Positions 21,552-31,700 of a DNA stretch of 37,315 nucleotides are shown piece after piece. The notes beneath the pieces were generated by a model. That model made no database searches. It saw nothing but the letters and a program-made list of their open reading frames with translations, and had not been told where the DNA came from. How positions within the stretch are numbered: the stretch's first letter is position 1; each line of letters begins with the position of its first letter. The translations under genes were made by a program, and so were the position numbers. Origin of the DNA: Muribaculaceae bacterium (GTDB taxonomy: Bacteria > Bacteroidota > Bacteroidia > Bacteroidales > Muribaculaceae); NCBI GenBank assembly GCA_029061255.1, contig JAIDSL010000037.1, forward strand, positions 1-37,315, written 5' to 3'.

Positions 21552-23966
21552 ATGCTCAACAACACTCCCAAATCCGCAGTCAAGTCACTCAACAACGACA
21601 ATCTCGACATCAACGCTTCAATCCATGATGTCAAGTTTCTCGTAGATCGCTACATGACGAGAAGCTTTACGCTTGGTGTCACAGCACCTGCAGGGGTTGC
21701 TCTACTTCGTGAATGTTACGAGAGAGCCGCCGGTGACTTGGCTAACCAAAAGGTCATTGAATCGCTTTCATTCGCTCAATTCAATAAGGAAATCCTTTCG
21801 GAGGATGAGCTGACCTTTCTCTCCAAACAACTCAATGAGGTTTTCCAGAAAATTATTACTGGCTACGATGTCAAATACGCACCTTCCCTCGGATTCATAC
21901 AGCCCCAGGAAGTCACTGACTTCATGTGTGCCCTTGCATCTTTTCCAAAGGATGTGACGGTATACAATCCGTTTGCCGGTGCTGACTCTTTTGCAGTGGC
22001 TCTTCCTAATCCTGTTGATGGTGAAGAGATCTGTAATGCCACTTGGGCACTCGGACAGATCCGTCTCTACGCTATGGGTGCAAGTCCACGAACTGACATC
22101 AGACTTGGAGACTCTTTTGTTTCATTGAAAGACGAGAACAAATACAAGGCTATAATATCTTCTCCAGTATATCTTATTGAAAAAGGAAAGAGAATAGAAG
22201 ACATTGTTGGCCTTCTATATGATAAACTTGAAGAAGGAGGCACATTGGTCTGTCTTGTTTCAAGCGGTTTCCTGTTTAGCGTAGGAAATGCTTTTAATAT
22301 CCGAAAGAGGCTTATTGATGATAAAGCTCTCAAAGCAGTCATTAATATCCCTAACAATATATTTACTTGGTCTGGAGTCAGACAGACAGTACTCGTAATC
22401 ACGAAAGCTGAGCCAAACGAATATGTGATATTTGCAGACGCCTCCGATTATACACGCTTTGCAAAAAGTGTATATCGACAGACCTCCTTCGATTGGGAGC
22501 AATTCCTTGATGACATGTACGAAGATGTCACAGATTTTGGGGAGCGTGGAGAATATGTAATGGATGGCGACGTAGCTACTGCGGTAAACTATCCCGAGAT
22601 TATTGATACAAACCTTTCTCCTGAGTTTTATCTTTCTCCCAAACCGGAAGGAGGCCTTCCTCTTTCAGAACTTGCCAGTATTTTCAAGGAATCGCGAGAA
22701 GATGGTACTGCTGATTATTTTATCGTTGGTTCTTCGCTGCCCGGGGCTCTACACCGTAAGCCATATGCGCCACAAAATGATGTTGAGAAGAAGGGCACTA
22801 CAAAGGGTTATCAGGTGACTATTTCCGGTGACGTTGTCCTCCTTTCTATTGTGAGTGGTAATATTCGCACAGTATATGTAGAAGATTTCCACGGAACCAT
22901 AGCATTCCCGAATGGATTCGTCAAAGTATTGGAGCCGGCAGCGGGGGTAAGTGCCAAATATCTTGCGGCATTACTATCCACCAAAATTGTCGCCGACCAG
23001 ATAAAGGCACAGACCACAGGGCTGACTATTCCGAAGCTAAACAAACTTGATCTTACGCAGATTATAGTCCCTGACTATAAAACTGACGAGGATAGACAGA
23101 AAGTGATTTCGGAAGTACTCTCAGCAGAAATGAGCGATTTGGAAAGTGAGTTGAACGAGACTTTCGAAAAGCATAAGCGCGAAGTTCGGAGCACCAGACA
23201 TGCGATGGTACAGACCCTGTCGGCCCTGTCATCGAACTGGGAACAGCTAAAAATGTTTGCTAATAAGAAAGGTGGTCAGATTAACTTCACGGACACAATC
23301 GGTCGTGTCAATCCGATCACCGTTGAGAATTTGCTTACCAGCATTGGTTATGCAATCTCCACTCTCGAACGTCAGGTGGAGTCTCTACGCTTTGAAAAAG
23401 CCGATTGGGGCGAAGACGTTGAGATAAATCCTTATGGATTTATTAATGAATATATATCCACCCATTCAACACCGAATGTGAAAATGGTAAATGTGGGCAG
23501 CGACAATTCGGCAGACATTCCTGAGATGAATGAGGTGACTGGAGATGTTTCTTACTATCACACTGATGCCATGAACATCTTCTACGCTCCAAAAAGACTG
23601 TTAGAACGCGTGTTTAACAACATTGTAGCTAATGCAAAAGCACACGGATTCACTCCTGAAAGCGAGTATCCGGAAATTCGCTTTGATTGGCAGGAAGTGA
23701 AAGGAGATATTGTTATTACAGTTGCTAATAACGGACTTCCCTTGAAGGAGGGAGTTACGAGTGAGGACGTTCTAATGAGTGGATTCTCAACATCTTTGAA
23801 CGAAAGTGCATCTGATGGAACTCTTCATTCAGGACAAGGTGGCTTTGAAATAAAGTCGTTGATGGAAGGCTTAGGGATGGTTGAAATACTCTCAGAACCT
23901 AATGCTGAGTTTCCTGTGATTTACAAACTGACATTCACTAATACCAACACAGTGAGAGTCTTTTAA
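21552..23966 (+). CDS. Fusion: degenerate N6-methylase, HsdS-like recognition domain and histidine-kinase ATPase
   Basis: 804 residues from the ATG at 21552; a TTG at 21519 would overlap the promoter. Residues about 30-300 are an HsdM-like N6-adenine methylase: a helical bundle, a weak SAM motif (YNPFAGADSF, about 136-145) and, in place of NPPF, SSPVYL (about 203-208). Residues about 350-530 resemble an HsdS target-recognition half (PLSELASIF, then IPKLNKLDLTQIIVP) followed by a helix. Residues about 540-800 resemble a histidine kinase: H-box STRHAMVQ with His550, N-box NNIVANAKAHG (Asn694), G1-like VANNGLP (726-728) and G2 SGQGGF (760-765). The next gene is a receiver protein with intact catalytic residues. 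I infer a DNA- or methylation-sensing kinase tied to the Type I genes downstream; whether it methylates is doubtful. Confidence 0.85.
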   Translation: MLNNTPKSAVKSLNNDNLDINASIHDVKFLVDRYMTRSFTLGVTAPAGVALLRECYERAAGDLANQKVIESLSFAQFNKEILSEDELTFLSKQLNEVFQKIITGYDVKYAPSLGFIQPQEVTDFMCALASFPKDVTVYNPFAGADSFAVALPNPVDGEEICNATWALGQIRLYAMGASPRTDIRLGDSFVSLKDENKYKAIISSPVYLIEKGKRIEDIVGLLYDKLEEGGTLVCLVSSGFLFSVGNAFNIRKRLIDDKALKAVINIPNNIFTWSGVRQTVLVITKAEPNEYVIFADASDYTRFAKSVYRQTSFDWEQFLDDMYEDVTDFGERGEYVMDGDVATAVNYPEIIDTNLSPEFYLSPKPEGGLPLSELASIFKESREDGTADYFIVGSSLPGALHRKPYAPQNDVEKKGTTKGYQVTISGDVVLLSIVSGNIRTVYVEDFHGTIAFPNGFVKVLEPAAGVSAKYLAALLSTKIVADQIKAQTTGLTIPKLNKLDLTQIIVPDYKTDEDRQKVISEVLSAEMSDLESELNETFEKHKREVRSTRHAMVQTLSALSSNWEQLKMFANKKGGQINFTDTIGRVNPITVENLLTSIGYAISTLERQVESLRFEKADWGEDVEINPYGFINEYISTHSTPNVKMVNVGSDNSADIPEMNEVTGDVSYYHTDAMNIFYAPKRLLERVFNNIVANAKAHGFTPESEYPEIRFDWQEVKGDIVITVANNGLPLKEGVTSEDVLMSGFSTSLNESASDGTLHSGQGGFEIKSLMEGLGMVEILSEPNAEFPVIYKLTFTNTNTVRVF

Positions 23967-23979
23967 AAAATTTTTGATT

Positions 23980-25095
23980 ATGCGCAACAACGATTTGATA
24001 CAGGTTCTTTGGGTCGAGAATGACCCACTCGTGACAAACTCTTATCCGGGAGAAGCAGATATGTACGGAGATCTGCAGCTTACTGTTTTTCCTTGCTGGG
24101 AAGAAGCAGAGATGGCTCTTGAGTCAGATTACGATCGCTGGCAAGCTATTATATTGGATGCCAAATGCCAGTATAAGAAAGGTGATGCCGATAAAGCTGA
24201 TAGATTTCTGATGAACGTGATTACGCGAATTGGAAAGATTGCGGCACGCAAAAATCGTACAATTCCTTGGTATGTCCTTTCGGGTCAAGGTGAAGATGAC
24301 ATTCGTGATTTGATTCCCGACATTAACGAATGGGATAATAGTTGGTTTAAGTTGACAAACCGTCGTTTTTACTCAAAGAACGGCAAAATCAAATACGGCA
24401 AGGAAGAGCGTCATGAGCGTCAACTTTTGTTTGAACGCATACGCACACAGGTTAATCTCTACAATGAGGAGTTGCAAATTGAGAATGACCTCTATCCTGA
24501 TGTGTTCAAGGCTCTCGATGATTTGGATTTAGCAGGAGAAGTTGGCTTTCACTTGATGCCGCTTCTACGGGCTATCCACTTCAAAGGCGTATCAAATGCA
24601 GATTACAACCGTCGATATATAGACTTGCGGAAAGCTCTTGAATATATCTTCCGTCACATGGTAAAGAAAGGTATTCTCCCTACGAATATCGTAAGTAAGA
24701 AAGAGAAAGATTCCGTGAATCTTTCTTGGTGCAGTCTTTTTCTTGGCGGCAATCAGCCTGAAAATTTGGTTGATGTCAAAGGAAGTGAGAAAATATTTTG
24801 GTCCGAGATTGAAAGATTACAAGAAGACCCTCTTTTGCCCAAGCAGCTATCTTCCTGGTTAAAAGAGGCTATTTTCCAAACCGGTGGTGCAGCCCATACC
24901 GCAGAGGCGGATGCAGAGATTGCAATGAATCTCGACAAGTATCTTCCACAAGTTAGTAATTCCCCCTATATGCTTCGCTCGCTTGCAATGGGATTATGTG
25001 ACTTTATACTTTGGTATGACAATTTTTTTAAGGGACATCCGGACGAGGAAATCAATGCCGTAACCTTTTGGCGTAAACGCGACTCAAAAATCTAA
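23980..25095 (+). CDS. Response regulator with a HEPN/DUF4145-like C-terminal domain
   Basis: 371 residues from the ATG at 23980, 13 nt after the kinase fusion. Residues 5-130 are a receiver domain with all working residues: acid pocket Glu13/Asp15 (VLWVENDP), phospho-acceptor Asp60 (AIILDAK), Ser101 (VLSGQG) and Lys124 (WFKLT). Residues about 170-355 are helical with DLRKALEYIF (215-224) and TGGAAHTAE (301-309), closely resembling the ARRALEWM and IGNAGAHD pieces of the DUF4145 domain at the HsdR N-terminus. No DNA-binding domain is visible, so its output is probably a protein or RNA contact. The partner is surely the kinase fusion upstream; the target may be HsdR or HsdM. Confidence 0.8.
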   Translation: MRNNDLIQVLWVENDPLVTNSYPGEADMYGDLQLTVFPCWEEAEMALESDYDRWQAIILDAKCQYKKGDADKADRFLMNVITRIGKIAARKNRTIPWYVLSGQGEDDIRDLIPDINEWDNSWFKLTNRRFYSKNGKIKYGKEERHERQLLFERIRTQVNLYNEELQIENDLYPDVFKALDDLDLAGEVGFHLMPLLRAIHFKGVSNADYNRRYIDLRKALEYIFRHMVKKGILPTNIVSKKEKDSVNLSWCSLFLGGNQPENLVDVKGSEKIFWSEIERLQEDPLLPKQLSSWLKEAIFQTGGAAHTAEADAEIAMNLDKYLPQVSNSPYMLRSLAMGLCDFILWYDNFFKGHPDEEINAVTFWRKRDSKI

Positions 25096-25101
25096 AAGAT
25101 T

Positions 25102-26613
25102 ATGATTACAGGACAGATAAAGAATCAGATAGACCAAATCTGGGATACCTTCTGGACAGGAGGTATCACTACTCCTATAACCATCTTGGAGCAGATGACA
25201 TATCTGTTCTTTATGAAGATGCTTGATGATGCACAGATCCGCCGTGAGGCGATTGCCAATTCTATAGGAGAGACAGTTCATGATCCCACTTTCGCTTATG
25301 GCTCTTGGACTAATCCGGAGTCGGGACGTCAGGTGGCACTTAACGACTTGCGCTGGCATGTATTCAAGGATTTTGATCCTGAAAAGATGTTCCGCACTGT
25401 CAAGGACGATGTCTTTGCCTACATAAAGTATCTTGGTGGAGAGAAAGGGGAAGATTCGGCTTACTCTCGATTCATGAACAATGCCGTGTTTATGATTCAG
25501 AATCCGCGTACACTTGTCAAAATTGTGGAAGGTATTGATTCCCTTGATATGAACAATCGCGATACTATGGGCGATGTCTACGAGTATGTGCTTGGCAAAA
25601 TGGCAGCTTCTGGCAACAACGGTCAGTTTCGGACTCCGCGCCATATCATCCGCATGATGGTAGAACTTATGCAACCGACTCTCGAAGATACTATCTGCGA
25701 TCCCGCTATGGGTTCGGCCGGATTCATTGTAGAGAGTGCCAAATATGTTCGTGAGCATTACAAGACAGAGTTGAAGAAGAAATCGAATGCAGAGCATTTC
25801 CGTAACACGATGCTTCATGGCTTCGATACAGATGCCACTATGCTTCGTATTGGTTCGATGAATCTTATGCTCCACGGTGTTGACAATCCTACGGTAGAGT
25901 ATCGCGATTCTTTGTCGAGCGACAATACAGACGAAAACCGCTACTCACTGATTCTTGCAAATCCTCCGTTTGCCGGAAGTCTTGACTATGAAGCAGTGTC
26001 AAAGAGCCTCTTGGCAATGGTAAAGACTAAGAAGACAGAACTTCTATTTTTGTCGCTCTTTATGCGATCATTGCGTATCGGTGGTCGTTGCGCATCTATT
26101 GTGCCTGATGGCGTTTTGACCGGTTCATCTAATGCGCACAAGGCTATTCGTAAGGAGTTGGTGGATAGTCATCGACTTCAAGCTGTAATATCAATGCCGT
26201 CGGGGGTTTTCAAACCATACGCCGGAGTATCAACTGCAATCCTCATTTTCACAAAGACCAATAGTGGAGGTACCGATAAAGTATGGTTCTTCGATATGAA
26301 GGCGGATGGATTTTCTCTCGACGATAAACGAAATCCAGTCGCTGACAATGATATCCCCGATGTTATCGCCCGTTTCCGCAATCCCGAAGGTGAGGAAGAC
26401 CGAAAGCGCACTGACAAATCCTTCTTTGTGCCCGTAGAAGAAATCCGCGAACATAGTTACGATCTCTCTTTCAACACATACAAGGAGACGGTACGTGAGG
26501 CCGTAGTCTATGATGCACCGGAAGTAATCTTGGATAGACTTCACTCCCTCGAAGAGAGTTTTCTCAAAGGAATGTCCGAACTTTGCAAAATGATCGTCAG
26601 CCATGAAGCATAA
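25102..26613 (+). CDS. hsdM: Type I restriction-modification methylase subunit HsdM
   Basis: A 503-residue N6-adenine methyltransferase. The N-terminal helical HsdM_N domain covers about 1-135 (ITGQIKNQIDQIWDTFW). The methylase domain has motif I CDPAMGSAGF (about 200-209) and intact NPPF (in LILANPPFAG, about 289-292), in contrast to the degenerate copy upstream. It forms the M2S methylase with HsdS, protecting host DNA, and the R2M2S2 complex with HsdR. It begins 6 nt after the receiver gene and overlaps hsdS by 11 bp. Confidence 0.97.
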   Translation: MITGQIKNQIDQIWDTFWTGGITTPITILEQMTYLFFMKMLDDAQIRREAIANSIGETVHDPTFAYGSWTNPESGRQVALNDLRWHVFKDFDPEKMFRTVKDDVFAYIKYLGGEKGEDSAYSRFMNNAVFMIQNPRTLVKIVEGIDSLDMNNRDTMGDVYEYVLGKMAASGNNGQFRTPRHIIRMMVELMQPTLEDTICDPAMGSAGFIVESAKYVREHYKTELKKKSNAEHFRNTMLHGFDTDATMLRIGSMNLMLHGVDNPTVEYRDSLSSDNTDENRYSLILANPPFAGSLDYEAVSKSLLAMVKTKKTELLFLSLFMRSLRIGGRCASIVPDGVLTGSSNAHKAIRKELVDSHRLQAVISMPSGVFKPYAGVSTAILIFTKTNSGGTDKVWFFDMKADGFSLDDKRNPVADNDIPDVIARFRNPEGEEDRKRTDKSFFVPVEEIREHSYDLSFNTYKETVREAVVYDAPEVILDRLHSLEESFLKGMSELCKMIVSHEA

Positions 26614-27805
26614 TTGGGAGTATAAAAGGTTAGGTGATGTTTGCTTTCCCAAGAAAGCTATTGGTAGGGCAAACGCAATTTATAGTGCAGAAGATGAAAT
26701 ATCATATTTTGATATTTCTTCTATAGACAATCAAACCAAACAAGCAACATCTTATACCACAATCACCTTCGGAAATGCTCCTTCAAGAGCTCAACAAATA
26801 ATTGAAAATGGGGATATACTATATTCTTTGGTCAGACCAAATCTTAAAAATATAGCACTACTTAAGACTAATGCTACTAATAAAGTCGGGACATCTGGAT
26901 TTTGTATTCTACGTGGCAAAGATGTACTCCCTCACTATATTTTGTATTTTGTTTTGTCTGCTCGCTTTACAGATTACATACTAACAAGAGCAACTGGTGC
27001 ATCATATCCAGCTGTTACTGAATATGATGTCAGAAGTGCTTCTGTTCCAATACCTCCGATGAAAATACAGGAGCAAATTGTAGCAGAGTTGGATAAGTTG
27101 AATGAGATGATTGCGATTCGTAAGGAGCAATTGAAAGAATTTGACAATCTCGCTCAATCGCTTTTTTATGCCACGTTTGGGGATCCGATAACAAATGCTA
27201 AAGGATGGCCTATTTCCAAATTGAAGAGCCTCGCGTCACTTATTACGAACGGGACGACCCCAAAAGGAGGTCAAGCCGTCTATGTGGATTCCGGTATTAC
27301 ATTCTTTCGTAGTCAGAATGTATGGAGAAATAAGATTATTATGGATGATATTGCTTATCTTGATGAAAACACAAATGCGTCTATGAAAAGTAGTATGTTA
27401 AAACATAATGATATTCTTATTACCAAAACAGGACGAATCAACACAGAAAACAGTAGTCTTGGAAGAAGCGCTTTATTTGAGGGCGAAGATTACACCGCAA
27501 ACATTAACGGCCACGTATATCTTGTCAGGTTGAATGAAGGAATGTGCCCGAGATTTGTATTAAGCATTCTTCTTTCTCCTTCTTTTCATGATCTAATAAG
27601 AAAAGTATGCGTAGGTGCTATTGATAAACGCCAGCTAAATCTTACTCATATTGAGCAATTTCCTATCATTACACCGCCATTAGAATTGCAAGAACGATTC
27701 GTATCTCAAATCGAATTAATTGAGAAACAAAAGGAAGCTATTGAGGCTTCTATTGTTGAATTGCAGACCTTGCTTGATTCCCGGATGGATTATTGGTTTA
27801 ATTAG
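26603..27805 (+). CDS. hsdS: Type I restriction-modification specificity subunit HsdS
   Basis: 400 residues with two target-recognition domains (about 1-150 and 205-370), each followed by a conserved helix (KIQEQIVAELDKLNEMIAIR, and LELQERFVSQIELIEKQKEA). This is the normal two-half structure that reads a split asymmetric site. It overlaps hsdM by 11 bp, suggesting coupled translation. There is no second hsdS or recombinase next to it, so no phase-variable shuffling is visible. The recognition sequence cannot be inferred. Confidence 0.95.
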   Translation: MKHNWEYKRLGDVCFPKKAIGRANAIYSAEDEISYFDISSIDNQTKQATSYTTITFGNAPSRAQQIIENGDILYSLVRPNLKNIALLKTNATNKVGTSGFCILRGKDVLPHYILYFVLSARFTDYILTRATGASYPAVTEYDVRSASVPIPPMKIQEQIVAELDKLNEMIAIRKEQLKEFDNLAQSLFYATFGDPITNAKGWPISKLKSLASLITNGTTPKGGQAVYVDSGITFFRSQNVWRNKIIMDDIAYLDENTNASMKSSMLKHNDILITKTGRINTENSSLGRSALFEGEDYTANINGHVYLVRLNEGMCPRFVLSILLSPSFHDLIRKVCVGAIDKRQLNLTHIEQFPIITPPLELQERFVSQIELIEKQKEAIEASIVELQTLLDSRMDYWFN

Positions 27806-27812
27806 TGTGCCT

Positions 27813-28787
27813 ATGTTACAAAGGTTTATATCCAATCTGTCTCAAAGATTTAGAAGCGAAAATGACCTGTCGGATGTCACTTGGACAATGTGCCAAACTT
27901 CCGATAGGTTTCAACGTGTTTTCTTGCAGTTCTTTTTCCCGAATCTTCCTGATGATTGCGGCGAGGTTTGGATTGGACGAGAGGACTCCAAAGATGATAG
28001 CCGTCCCGACTTTATTTTCTATTATAAAGATGAAACGTATCTGATAGAGAATAAAATTGGAGACAAGAATCATCATTTTGAGCAGTATGTAAAGACATTC
28101 AAGATTGAGCCGTCTCATTTAGGTTATATCGCGAATTATCCTATTGCTAAGGAAGGGTTTCAGACTCACACATGGCGTGAATTATTTCTTCATCTTGCTA
28201 AGAATGTTACCGAAGGTGAAAAAGACCTTTGGACTGCATACTTGGAATACCTCAAAGATGTTTGTAGTATTTTTATAACAGAAATGCCTATGAATCTTCA
28301 AGGAATGTTTTCACTATACACTTTTTATAGGTGTCTTGACGATATTTTCGTGTTTGATAACGATTCCTTCTCATCTGCTTTATACGACTCCCTTAAAGAC
28401 ACTAATGGCGGTGGTAATTTCTTGTGTACTCCCAGAGATGGAGTTATGGGGAAATACTTCAGTTTGAAACTTAAGAAATGTCATATGAAGAAAAGCTGGG
28501 GTTGGCTTGGCGTATACTTTAACCGTGAGGATCCAGTGATTTGCCTCGGATTCTGCAATCGCGATGATTGGGGCAAGCCTGTGTTCAACATAATCAACAG
28601 AGACCCTGATGCCATACCCGAAGGCAAATATGGGTCTAAACCATACGAAGAAGACGGTGCCTATTGGTTTGATTTCAAGAAGAACGAATTGTTTAATACC
28701 TTGGATCTGAATGGGCAAATAAAAATTTTACGAGATTTTTTCCAAGAAGTAATAATGGCAATTTATAATGCTAAAATAAAATCTTGA
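27813..28787 (+). CDS. PD-(D/E)XK nuclease-family protein inserted between hsdS and hsdR
   Basis: 324 residues from the ATG at 27813, 7 nt after hsdS. An in-frame TTG at 27720 would overlap hsdS by 86 bp and is unlikely; a GTG at 27807 is possible. Residues 60-95 carry a nuclease core: Pro65-Asp66 (SRPDFIFYY), then Glu79-Asn80-Lys81 (LIENK), then a helix with Gln91 and Tyr92 (FEQYVKTF), as in the PD-(D/E)XK superfamily. The remaining 220 residues are unrecognised but aromatic-rich. Type I systems need no extra nuclease, so this may be a second effector or a modulator of the complex. Confidence 0.75.
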   Translation: MLQRFISNLSQRFRSENDLSDVTWTMCQTSDRFQRVFLQFFFPNLPDDCGEVWIGREDSKDDSRPDFIFYYKDETYLIENKIGDKNHHFEQYVKTFKIEPSHLGYIANYPIAKEGFQTHTWRELFLHLAKNVTEGEKDLWTAYLEYLKDVCSIFITEMPMNLQGMFSLYTFYRCLDDIFVFDNDSFSSALYDSLKDTNGGGNFLCTPRDGVMGKYFSLKLKKCHMKKSWGWLGVYFNREDPVICLGFCNRDDWGKPVFNIINRDPDAIPEGKYGSKPYEEDGAYWFDFKKNELFNTLDLNGQIKILRDFFQEVIMAIYNAKIKS

Positions 28788-28791
28788 GATT

Positions 28792-31700
28792 ATGCAGAAC
28801 TTCGATTACCTTAAAGATATACCTGAGTTGGGTGCACTTTACCGCTATTGCGACTCGGCCGAACGGCATCAGATGGATGAGCCGGAAATTTCTGCTATCA
28901 ATGCTCGGCGAGCTTTAGAGTGGATGGCTCGCGCAATTTATCAGATGAAAGGTGTGGCGATTGGTGAACGTTGGTCGCTATTCCAGATTGTCGATTCCGA
29001 TCTATTCCGTGACTTCATTGCCGACGATAGGCTCATGATGGCGGTGCACTATATCCGCAAAATCGGTAATGCCGGTGCTCACGATAATAGCGTTTCAAAA
29101 AAAGAATCATTTTTCGCGTTGCTCAACCTGTATAATTTTATAGGGGCTGTCCTATTGAAACTGCGGGTACTCACAACGCTGAAGCCATTTGACAAGACGC
29201 TGATACCAAACTCTGCCATTACAGTTCCGACTAAACCTGTAGCAGTTGAGACAATCGAGGAATTTACAGAGACTGTAGAACCGGAACAAGTTGAGGCTGC
29301 AACAGAAAATGCAGAAGGGATAGAGCAACAATTATCATGGAATGACATCTCTGAAGCTGAGACGCGCCGACTTTTCATTGACCTCATGCTGCGGGAAGCA
29401 GGATGGGAAGTCTTGGACACTGACGGCGACAAGAAGCCGGGCAAAGCATGTGTGGAAATAGAAGTGTCGCCTATGCCAAACAAAGAAAACAAGGGATATG
29501 CCGACTATGTGCTTTTTGGAGATGATGCGCGTCCGTTGGCTGTAATCGAAGCTAAGCGAACAAGCAAAGATCCTGAATCAGGGCGTCATCAAGCTGAACT
29601 TTATGCAAATGCTCTGGAGGCGGAATATGGTGTACGTCCGGTGATATATTTCACCAATGGATATGAAACGTGGATTATTGATGGTCTTGGCTATCCAAAA
29701 CGCAAACTCCTTGCGTTCCACTCAAAGGAGGATTTGGCTCGCATCATCAAACGTCGTGGTCGCCAGAACGTAGCAGATATGACAGCAAAGGCTGAGATTG
29801 CCGGCAGGCATTATCAAGTGCAAGGGATAAAAGCACTCTGTGAACATTTCAACAAGAAACACCGCCGCGGACTGTTGGTGATGGCTACAGGTACCGGCAA
29901 GACAAGAACGGCCATTGCATTAGTGGATGTGCTTAGCCGTGCGGGATGGGTGAAAAACACTTTGTTTCTTGCAGATAGGACATCATTGGTGGTACAAGCA
30001 CACAAGAATTTCGAAAAACTGCTTCCCAACAGTTATACTATGACTGTGCTAAGCGACCGAACCAAAGACCCTGACATGAACGCGCGAATTACATTCTCCA
30101 CATACCAGACCATGCTCAATCATGTCGATACGGAGGAGAAATCTTATTCTGTAGGTCATTTTGACCTGATCATCATTGATGAGGCACACCGATCTGTATT
30201 CGGAAAACTCGGTAGCACCCTGAGATATTTTGACTCTCTTGTAGTAGGACTGACTGCAACCCCGCGCGATCAAGTCGATAAATCAACATACGATCTCCTT
30301 CAACTTGAAGGTGGGGAACCCAATTATGCCTATGAATATGAGGAAGCAGTACAAGATGGTTATTTAGTTGATTATGTTGGCTTGCAACGAGGAAGTACCG
30401 TAGTACGTCAGGGTATAAGATACGATGATTTGTCTCAAGCTGAGAAAGATCAATTGGAATCAGTATGGGAATATGAGGCAACTGCGAGTGCTATTGATGA
30501 TGGGATTGGTATTCCCCGTGATATTCAGAGTAGTGAGATCTACAAATACATATTCAACATTGACACTGTGGACAAAGTGCTTCAAGACCTGATGACCAAT
30601 GGTCTGAAGATACATAGCGGAGAAACCATCGGAAAAACCATAATCTTTGCATTCAACAAGGAGCACGCCAAGTTGATTGTAGAGCGTTTCCATGTCCTTT
30701 ATCCGGATTATGGCGCTGAATTCTGTCAAAGGATTGACTACTCGATCAATTACGCACAAGACATAATCGAAAAGTTTGAGGTTAGGGATAAGATGCCGCA
30801 GATTGCAGTATCTGTGGATATGCTCGATACCGGTATCGATGTGCCTGATATTCTCAACTTGGTGTTTTTCAAACGTGTTCGTTCCAAAATTAAGTTCGAC
30901 CAGATGATTGGTCGAGGCACCCGCCTTTCGCCCGACATTTTCGGGTTTGGTAAGGATAAGGAGCAGTTTCTTATCTTCGACTGGTGTGGTAACTTCGAAT
31001 ATTTCAACAAGATGATGAAGCAGCCGAAGGAGGGAAGAATGCAGTCTCTGTCGGAAAAACTATTCTGTGTCAGAGCCGATATAGCTTGTGCCTTGCAGAC
31101 AGCACACTATCAGAGCGATGACTTTGCCAAGGAATTTCATGATGAATTGAAACAAATATTATTAGGACAGGCTCAACGTCTCAACGATGCGCATATATCT
31201 GTCCGCGATCATTGGGAGGCAGTGAGCCGTTTCAGGATACTTCAATCCTGGGAATATATTTCGGCTGTCGATGTGCTCACTCTGAAAAATGAAGTGGCTC
31301 CTTTGGTTTCATCACCCAATGAGGATGAATCGGCTTTAAAGTTCGACCTCTTGGCACTCAATATCCAGCTTGGTCTGGTAGATCCGGAATATGCCACCGA
31401 CGTGTATGAAGGGAAGATTACACTCATAGCGTCAGCCTTGCAGAAATTAGGAAGTGTGCCGGAGGTAATGGCAAAGATGGATACAATCAATGAGGTGTTG
31501 ACTCCTGAATTCTGGGAAAACAAGAGTCTTTCGTCGTTGGAACGGATTCGCATCGAACTCCGTGACCTTATTAAGCATTTGGTCGGAGGCTCCGGAAAAA
31601 TTTTCATAGTCGATATAGAAGATACCGTGACAGATGATGGAATTGCACCATCCGTTGTCAAAAGCGCCACCTACAAAAAGAAGGTTATCGACTTCCTTGC

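Noticed and set aside
25084..25875. 263-codon minus-strand frame opposite hsdM
   Set aside because: Antisense shadow of hsdM with histidine-rich chance composition.
26603..27805. Possible phase-variable hsdS locus
   Set aside because: One complete hsdS only; no partial copies, inverted repeats or recombinase gene beside it.
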